Shown here: piece by piece, positions 59,147 through 64,000 of the stretch
How the letters are laid out: each line of letters opens with the position of its first letter
Position numbering within the stretch: position 1 is the stretch's first letter
Assembly: GCA_004558485.1 (NCBI GenBank)
Contig: SFCS01000004.1
Location: forward strand, 1-64,000
Origin: Ruminococcus sp.
Lineage (GTDB): Bacteria; Bacillota; Clostridia; Oscillospirales; Acutalibacteraceae
Direction: 5' to 3'
Length of the DNA: 64,000 nt
Program-made: the position numbers and the translations under genes
The notes under the pieces: generated by a model
Databases searched by the model: none
Told to the model about the DNA's origin: nothing
Seen by the model: the letters and a program-made list of their open reading frames with translations, nothing else

Positions 59147-61612
59147 TTATAGTAATGTGACAGGATTGATGTCGGCATAGACCGTGACGCCCTTGCAGAC
59201 GGGACTTTTCGGAAACATTTCCAAAAGCGTCGCCGCCATCGCCCGAAAGCGGGACGAGTTTTTGGTTTTCACGATCAGCCGATACCGATATTTTCCCGCG
59301 ACCCGCACAACGGTCGCGGGCGTGGGGTCGAGCGCTATGAGCGGAACATCGGCAAATGTCCCGACCGACAGCGTGTGCAGCTCCCGCAAAAAGGCGTTTG
59401 CCGCCTCCGCCACCGCCCGCTCGGACACGCCCACAAAGCCGAAAAGGCACAGGTCGGCATAGGGCGGATAGTGCATCATTTTCCGCACGGCGATCTCGTT
59501 CTCAAAGAAAGCGGGATAGTCCTGCCTTGCAGCGAGCGCGATGACGGGGTTATCCGGCACATAGGTCTGGATGACCGCCTTGCCGACGGCATCCCGTCTG
59601 CCCGCACGCCCCACCACCTGCGTCAAAAGCGCAAAGGTCATTTCAAACGCGCGGTAGTCCGCCGTGTACAGCAACTGGTCGGCAGACAACACGCCGACGA
59701 GTCCGACCTCGGGAAAATCCAGTCCCTTTGCGACCATCTGCGTGCCGATCATGATGCGATATTTTCCCGCCGCAAAATCACCGAACTTTTTTTCATAGGA
59801 AAGGCGGGACATGGTGGTGTCCGCGTCCATGCGCAGCACCGGTACATCGGGGAACTTCTCGGCAAGCTCCTCCTCCACCCGCTGCGTGCCGAGTCCCGCA
59901 AAGCGGATCTTATCCGAGCCGCAGGTCGGGCAGACGCGCGGAGGCGGCTCCATATGGCCGCAATAGTGACAGATCATCTGCCGATTGGCGCGATGATAGG
60001 TCATGGAGATACTGCAGGAGGGGCAGGTGAACACATAGCCGCAGGAGCGGCAGGAAACATGCGTATGAAACCCGCGGCGGTTGAGCAGCAAAATGACCTG
60101 CTTGCCGGCATCAAGCGTTTCGTGCATTTCCGTCAGCAGCTTTTCGCCGATGCTGTTATCCGCGAGCGTCTCCCCGCGCAGATCGGCGATCTCCACCTGC
60201 GGCAGACCGCCGTCGCCGAAACGGTTTTCGAGCTTACAGAGAATATAGCGGCCGGTCAGCGCTGCCTGATAGGACTCCACCGACGGCGTCGCCGAGGTGA
60301 GCAGCAGCAGCGCACCCTGCGCCGCACAGCGGTATTTTGCCACCTCACGGGCATGATACCGCGGGTTTGACTCCGATTTATAGGTATGCTCCTGCTCCTC
60401 GTCTATGACGATCATGCCGAGCTTTTCACAGGGCGCAAACACCGCCGAGCGCGTTCCCACCACCACGCGGGCATCGCCGCGGCGAATGCGTTTCCATTCG
60501 TCCATGCGCTCGCCGATGGACAAAGCGCTGTGCAGCACCGCGACCCTTTTGCCGTAGCGGTCGAGAAAAATGCCCATCATCTGCGGCGTCAGCGAGATCT
60601 CCGGCACCAGGACGATCACCTGCTTGCCGTCCGCCAGCACGCGGTCGATGAGGTGCATATACACCTGCGTTTTGCCGCTGCCGGTCACGCCGTATAAAAG
60701 CGCTGCCGCGGGCTTTCCCGCTCCATAGGCGGCAAGCAGCGTGTCCGCTGCCTTTTTCTGCTCCGCGTTCAGCGGGATAGGCGTCGGATCGGGTGTGTTT
60801 TTGAGCGTCGCATACGGTGTGCGCAGCACCTCATGGTCATAATACACCGCCAGCCCCTTTTTCACCAGTGCCTCCGGCACGGCGCGGGTGACCGACGAGA
60901 AATAGCAAACCTCCTTCAGCGAAGCGCAGCCGACATCCCGCAGAAGCGACAGAACCGCCGCCTGACGGTCGGTGAGCTTTTCGCCCGCCGCGTCCGCCGT
61001 TTCGCCCGCCTCCGTCAGGCGCAGCATCCGCACCGAGGCATCGCCCGTGTGCCGCGTTGCGCCGTCGTCCCGCAAAAGCGCGCCCTTTTTCAAAAGGCTG
61101 CGCAAAACGGGGGCATCCGCTGCAAGACCCAGCTTTTTGAGCAGCACATCCTCCCCCGCCCCCTCGGGACAACGGGAAACAAAGGTCAGCGCCTGCTTTT
61201 CATCAAAGGACAGCGCCTCCAGAATATCGGGTGCGATGTCCCTCGCCGTGCGGTAGCGCGGCTGCACGCGCATGGTCAGTCCCGTCGGCAGCATGGCGCG
61301 CACACATTCAAAGGTGGTGGAAAAGGTGCGCTCCTTCATCCACAGTGCCAGCTTCAACAGCTCCCCGCTGATGATCGGCGACTCGTCGAGCAATTCGTCA
61401 ATGGGCTTGAGCTTTTCCGGCACATCCGCGCCGTCTCCCACGGAAATGATGATGCCCTGTCGCCGTCGATTTCCGCCGCCGAACGGCACCATCACGCGAC
61501 AGCCGATCTGCACCTTTTCCCGCAGCGCGTGCGGCACGGTATAGCTGTAGGGACGGTCAAAATAAAAAGATGCCTGAGCAACCGCTATCTGCACAACCGT
61601 TGTTTCAAGCAT
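59147..61612 (-). CDS. priA: Primosomal replication protein PriA (helicase)
   Basis: An 821-residue superfamily-2 helicase that restarts stalled replication forks. The 3'-DNA-binding domain has PYSYTVPHAL and GCRVMVPFG. Walker A is YGVTGSGKTQVY (near residue 305) and the DEAH-type box is DEEQEHTYKSE. Eight cysteines in CRSC...CPSC...CHYC...CPTC bind two zinc ions. The C-terminal IGTQMVAKGLDFP and VVGRAGRRD helicase motifs complete it. It starts 22 bp after rpoZ. Confidence 0.97.
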   Translation of the reverse strand: MLETTVVQIAVAQASFYFDRPYSYTVPHALREKVQIGCRVMVPFGGGNRRRQGIIISVGDGADVPEKLKPIDELLDESPIISGELLKLALWMKERTFSTTFECVRAMLPTGLTMRVQPRYRTARDIAPDILEALSFDEKQALTFVSRCPEGAGEDVLLKKLGLAADAPVLRSLLKKGALLRDDGATRHTGDASVRMLRLTEAGETADAAGEKLTDRQAAVLSLLRDVGCASLKEVCYFSSVTRAVPEALVKKGLAVYYDHEVLRTPYATLKNTPDPTPIPLNAEQKKAADTLLAAYGAGKPAAALLYGVTGSGKTQVYMHLIDRVLADGKQVIVLVPEISLTPQMMGIFLDRYGKRVAVLHSALSIGERMDEWKRIRRGDARVVVGTRSAVFAPCEKLGMIVIDEEQEHTYKSESNPRYHAREVAKYRCAAQGALLLLTSATPSVESYQAALTGRYILCKLENRFGDGGLPQVEIADLRGETLADNSIGEKLLTEMHETLDAGKQVILLLNRRGFHTHVSCRSCGYVFTCPSCSISMTYHRANRQMICHYCGHMEPPPRVCPTCGSDKIRFAGLGTQRVEEELAEKFPDVPVLRMDADTTMSRLSYEKKFGDFAAGKYRIMIGTQMVAKGLDFPEVGLVGVLSADQLLYTADYRAFEMTFALLTQVVGRAGRRDAVGKAVIQTYVPDNPVIALAARQDYPAFFENEIAVRKMMHYPPYADLCLFGFVGVSERAVAEAANAFLRELHTLSVGTFADVPLIALDPTPATVVRVAGKYRYRLIVKTKNSSRFRAMAATLLEMFPKSPVCKGVTVYADINPVTLL

Positions 61613-61634
61613 CTTTTCCACCTCTTTTTGGGTC

Positions 61635-61841
61635 TCAGTCTTCCGTTTCATGCGGCGCAAGCAGCTTACATTCGCCGTCTTTGAAATCGTCGATGGCAAG
61701 GCTCACCGGTTTTTCGATCAGAATTTCGCCGTTTTCCTCCGCTGCCTCGGAGATCTCTCTGGCGCGCTTGGCAACGCCGATCACCACCGCATAGCGGCTG
61801 AAATCACCCTTGAGCTGTTCAATATCGTTCGGATTTAACAT
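61635..61841 (-). CDS. rpoZ: RNA polymerase omega subunit
   Basis: A 68-residue subunit. It has the conserved SRYAVVIGVAKRAREI core (residues 15-30) that wraps the beta-prime C-terminus, and the KPVSLAIDDF segment. It overlaps the gmk stop by 7 bp (ATGTTAA), a typical coupling. Confidence 0.96.
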   Translation of the reverse strand: MLNPNDIEQLKGDFSRYAVVIGVAKRAREISEAAEENGEILIEKPVSLAIDDFKDGECKLLAPHETED

Positions 61842-62452
61842 GATACATTTTCCTCCAAAAATACAGATTTCATGCGGTCGTACCGCAGCGACTCCGCCGT
61901 AATGATCGCCTCAATACGGTCAGCCGCCGCCTCGACCTCATCATTGAGCACCACATATTGATACTGTTCCGCCTTCGCAAGCTCACGCTTTGCGGCGGCA
62001 AGCCTGCCCGCGATGACCGTTTCGTCTTCGGTTCCCCTGCCGCGCAGACGCTGCTCCAGCACCGCATGCGACGGCGCGGTGATGAAAATGGAAACACAGT
62101 CCTTTGCCTGCGCCATCACCTTTTCGGCGCCCTGCACCTCAATCTCCAGCAGCACATGCTTGCCCGCAGCCAGCCATGCCTCGATGGGGGGCTTCGGCGT
62201 GCCGTAGTAGTTGCCGTTATACGCGGCATACTCGAAAAGCTCGTTTTTGGCGATCATCTCTTCAAATTGTTTCCGCGTGCGGAAGAAATACTCCACGCCG
62301 TCGGTCTCGCCCGGGCGCGGGGCGCGCGTCGTGACCGAAACGGAATAACAAATGTCGTCGCGACGGGAGAAAAGCGCTTTCAGCACCGTTCCCTTGCCGC
62401 AGCCGGAGGGGCCGGAAAAGACGATGAGCATTCCGCGCTTATTCATCCTCAT
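61835..62452 (-). CDS. gmk: Guanylate kinase
   Basis: A 205-residue kinase for GMP to GDP. P-loop is FSGPSGCGKGTVL (near residue 12), the GMP-binding stretch is SVTTRAPRPGETDGVEYFF (near 40), and EYAAYNGNYYGTP follows. The start is ATG at 62452, placed 6 bp after AGGAGG; the downstream ATG at 62446 is too far from a site. It overlaps remA by 14 bp. Confidence 0.97.
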   Translation of the reverse strand: MRMNKRGMLIVFSGPSGCGKGTVLKALFSRRDDICYSVSVTTRAPRPGETDGVEYFFRTRKQFEEMIAKNELFEYAAYNGNYYGTPKPPIEAWLAAGKHVLLEIEVQGAEKVMAQAKDCVSIFITAPSHAVLEQRLRGRGTEDETVIAGRLAAAKRELAKAEQYQYVVLNDEVEAAADRIEAIITAESLRYDRMKSVFLEENVSC

Positions 62453-62711
62453 CCAGCACCTCCTCCTCGTCGTCATCCTCAACATTCAGGCGATTTGCCA
62501 CCGTTTCCGGCTGCACCGCCGACAGCACCACATGATCGCTGTCGGTGATGAGCACGGCGCGCGTCCGCCTGCCGTAGGTCGCGTCGATGAGCGTTCCCCG
62601 TTCCTTGGCATCTTGAATAATGCGCTTGATCGGCGCAGACTCCGGACTCACGATTGCCACAAGGCGATTTGCCGAAACCATGTTGCCGAAGCCGATGTTG
62701 ATGAGCCGCAT
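62439..62711 (-). CDS. remA: RemA-type DNA-binding regulator (DUF370)
   Basis: A 90-residue protein. MRLINIGFGNMVSANRLVAI is the nearly invariant N-terminus of RemA, followed by APIKRIIQDA. RemA forms ring oligomers, binds repeated upstream sites, and activates matrix and osmoprotection genes in Bacillus. The C-terminal acidic tail (DDDEEEVLDEDE) is an extension. ATG at 62711 is chosen because GAGGGG lies 9 bp upstream. It is the second gene of the operon. Confidence 0.95.
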   Translation of the reverse strand: MRLINIGFGNMVSANRLVAIVSPESAPIKRIIQDAKERGTLIDATYGRRTRAVLITDSDHVVLSAVQPETVANRLNVEDDDEEEVLDEDE

Positions 62712-62729
62712 TGCCGTCATCCCCTCTTA

Positions 62730-63608
62730 TCACTCGATGTTCTGAATTTGCTCGCGAATCTTTTCGATCTCCGCCTTGATGTCCACCACAATGCGCGCCA
62801 TTGCCGCGTCCTGTGCCTTTGAACCGACGGTGTTCGTCTCGCGGTTCATTTCCTGCACCAAAAAGTCGAGCTTTCTGCCGATTGCCTCATTCCCCGCCAG
62901 CATTTGCTGCAGCTGGGCAATGTGACTGCGCAGACGCACCGTTTCCTCGGCGACCGCGATCTTGTCGGCAAAAAGCGCCGCCTCGGTCAAAAGCCGCTGT
63001 TCGTCCACATCGGCGCCGTCCAAAAGCTCGTGCATCCTCGCCTGCACCTTTTCCATGTGCCGACGCACCGTCTGCGGCGACTGCTTTTCAATTTCTCCGA
63101 CCGCCGCCAAAATGGTGTCGGCGCGGCCGAGCACATCCTCCCGCAGCTTTTCTCCCTCACGGGTGCGCATTTCGGTGAATTTTTCCACCGCCGCCTCTGC
63201 AATCGGCGCGACCGCCGCAAACACGGCGTCCTCATCGAGCGCCGCCTTCGTCACGGTCAGCACATCGGGATACCGCGCCAGCGTCACGGCAGAAATGTCC
63301 TCCCGCAGCGAAAACCGCTCGGACAGCGCGCGCAGCGCCTTGACATACCCTTCCGCCAGATCAAAGTTGACGGCGACCTCGCTGCCGGGGGCGTCCACCG
63401 TCGTGATCCACACGCCGATGTCCACCTTGCCGCGGCTGATCCTCGTTTGCAGCAGCGCCTTCAGGCGTTCATCCAAAAAACCGTAGCCATACGGCAAACG
63501 GGCGGCATATTCAAAATAGCGGTGATTGACGGATTTCAATTCCACAACGATATGCATACCGTCCGCGTTGCCTTCGGCACGGCCATAACCGGTCATGCTC
63601 CGTATCAT
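62730..63608 (-). CDS. yicC: YicC/YloC-family endoribonuclease
   Basis: A 292-residue protein. MTGYGRAE is the signature start, followed by ELKSVNHRYFE. The C-terminal half carries GRKLDFLVQEMNRETNTVGSKA in two conserved pieces (GRKLDFLVQEMNRE and TNTVGSKAQD) with metal-binding type acids. YicC homologues are manganese-dependent endoribonucleases linked to RNA decay. AGGTGATAGG precedes the ATG. It is the first gene of the operon. Confidence 0.94.
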   Translation of the reverse strand: MIRSMTGYGRAEGNADGMHIVVELKSVNHRYFEYAARLPYGYGFLDERLKALLQTRISRGKVDIGVWITTVDAPGSEVAVNFDLAEGYVKALRALSERFSLREDISAVTLARYPDVLTVTKAALDEDAVFAAVAPIAEAAVEKFTEMRTREGEKLREDVLGRADTILAAVGEIEKQSPQTVRRHMEKVQARMHELLDGADVDEQRLLTEAALFADKIAVAEETVRLRSHIAQLQQMLAGNEAIGRKLDFLVQEMNRETNTVGSKAQDAAMARIVVDIKAEIEKIREQIQNIE

Positions 63609-63636
63609 CCTATCACCTCACAATATCTATTTTCAT

Positions 63637-63666
63637 ATTCTACCAGTTTTCATGGGGGAATGTCAA
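63637..63666 (-). promoter_or_regulatory. Sigma-A promoter of the yicC-to-thiN operon
   Basis: Minus strand TTGACA (63666-63661), an 18-bp spacer, TAGAAT (63642-63637). It lies 29 bp upstream of the yicC start. Confidence 0.85.
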
Positions 63667-63679
63667 GGAAAAGGCGCAA

Positions 63680-63716
63680 AAAAGCGGCATATTTCCGAAA
63701 GAAATATGCCGCTTTT
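63680..63716 (-). terminator. Terminator of the gene at the window end
   Basis: A perfect 16-bp stem (AAAAGCGGCATATTTC at 63680-63695 with 63701-63716) and T-run on the minus strand, immediately after the stop at 63717. Confidence 0.88.
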
Positions 63717-64000
63717 TCATCTGATAAGTCGGACATCCTGTCCGTCAAAGGTGCAATTCTCCGCGTGCAGCCCGCGTTCGCGTTTTTCGCCGAACAGACG
63801 CACGCGCTCAAAGGAGATGCGTTTTGCGTCGCGCAGCAGGACCATCGCGTCGCCACGCTGCTCGTCAAGCATCGCGGGGCACACCGCCTGCGGTTGCCTG
63901 TCATACAGCGTGATGTCCGCAAACCGCAGATCGCAGGTGTCGCCCTCCACCCTCGCCGCCAGCGAAGCGCCGAGACAGCAGTCCCGCAGCGTCACACGGG
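63717..64000 (-). CDS. C-terminal end of an unrecognised, probably beta-helical protein
   Basis: About 94 codons of a minus-strand gene whose start lies beyond the window. Short strands with regularly placed small and hydrophobic residues (VTLRDCCLGASL, CDLRFADITLYD, ISFERVRLFGEKRERGLHAENCTF) look like rungs of a right-handed parallel beta-helix, as in pectate-lyase or GH28-like proteins. No catalytic residues can be assigned. It ends at a strong terminator. Confidence 0.6.
   Translation of the reverse strand, partial: RVTLRDCCLGASLAARVEGDTCDLRFADITLYDRQPQAVCPAMLDEQRGDAMVLLRDAKRISFERVRLFGEKRERGLHAENCTFDGQDVRLIR

Overview
This 64 kb window looks like the chromosome of an anaerobic, spore-forming, Gram-positive bacterium of the class Clostridia, most likely a GC-rich Oscillospirales or Ruminococcaceae-type gut lineage. 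Evidence: Firmicutes gene orders (tig-clpP-clpX-lon-ysxC, rplS-lepB-ylqF-rnhB-yraN, yicC-remA-gmk-rpoZ-priA-def-fmt-rsmB-rlmN-prpC-prkC-rsgA-thiN-spoVM), sporulation genes (spoIVA, spoVM, an M50 protease), consensus sigma-A promoters, a Gram-positive LexA box, a T-box, and an oxygen/NO-detoxifying flavodiiron protein. No rRNA, tRNA, CRISPR array or insertion sequence was seen.

Layout. 1-4.6 kb is accessory: the end of an AT-rich unknown gene, a frameshifted P-loop kinase pseudogene, SOS-regulated dinB, a lone holin-like gene, an ABC-2 exporter and the wreck of an XRE regulator. 4.6-22.4 kb is housekeeping on the minus strand: mscL, a 3'-5' exonuclease, a HIT protein, T-box-controlled alaS, ysxC, lon, clpX, clpP, tig, a phosphoesterase, thrC, an M19 dipeptidase, yraN, rnhB, ylqF, two signal peptidases and rplS. 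22.7-25.2 kb is a plus-strand unit of two DegV proteins and a hemolysin III-type protein.

25.2-42.5 kb is metabolic and accessory. A three-gene sugar locus (two TIM-barrel isomerases around a Gfo/Idh/MocA dehydrogenase) has a divergent AraC regulator. It is followed by a decay zone with glycosyltransferase and acyltransferase remnants, then a flavodiiron/ferredoxin pair with a divergent Crp/Fnr regulator. Last comes a ten-gene minus-strand operon driven by a perfect consensus promoter at 42.45 kb: yjbQ-like, DeoR regulator, SIS isomerase, triose-phosphate-isomerase-like, FGGY kinase, fucose/arabinose-isomerase-like, transaldolase-like aldolase, ceramidase-like protein, M20 peptidase and CapA-like protein. 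That operon is the best candidate here for an undescribed pathway: it contains isomerase, kinase, aldolase and triose isomerase steps plus three cytosolic hydrolase-like proteins, and no transporter.

42.5-50.2 kb mixes sporulation and envelope genes: an M50 protease with a small membrane partner, spoIVA with a sigma-E promoter, rlmH, walJ, murA, a MacA/MacB-like pair without its ATPase, and spoVM, a 30-codon gene too short for ordinary gene calling. 50.3-63.6 kb is the yicC-to-thiN operon with its own promoter. The window ends inside an unrecognised, probably beta-helical protein.
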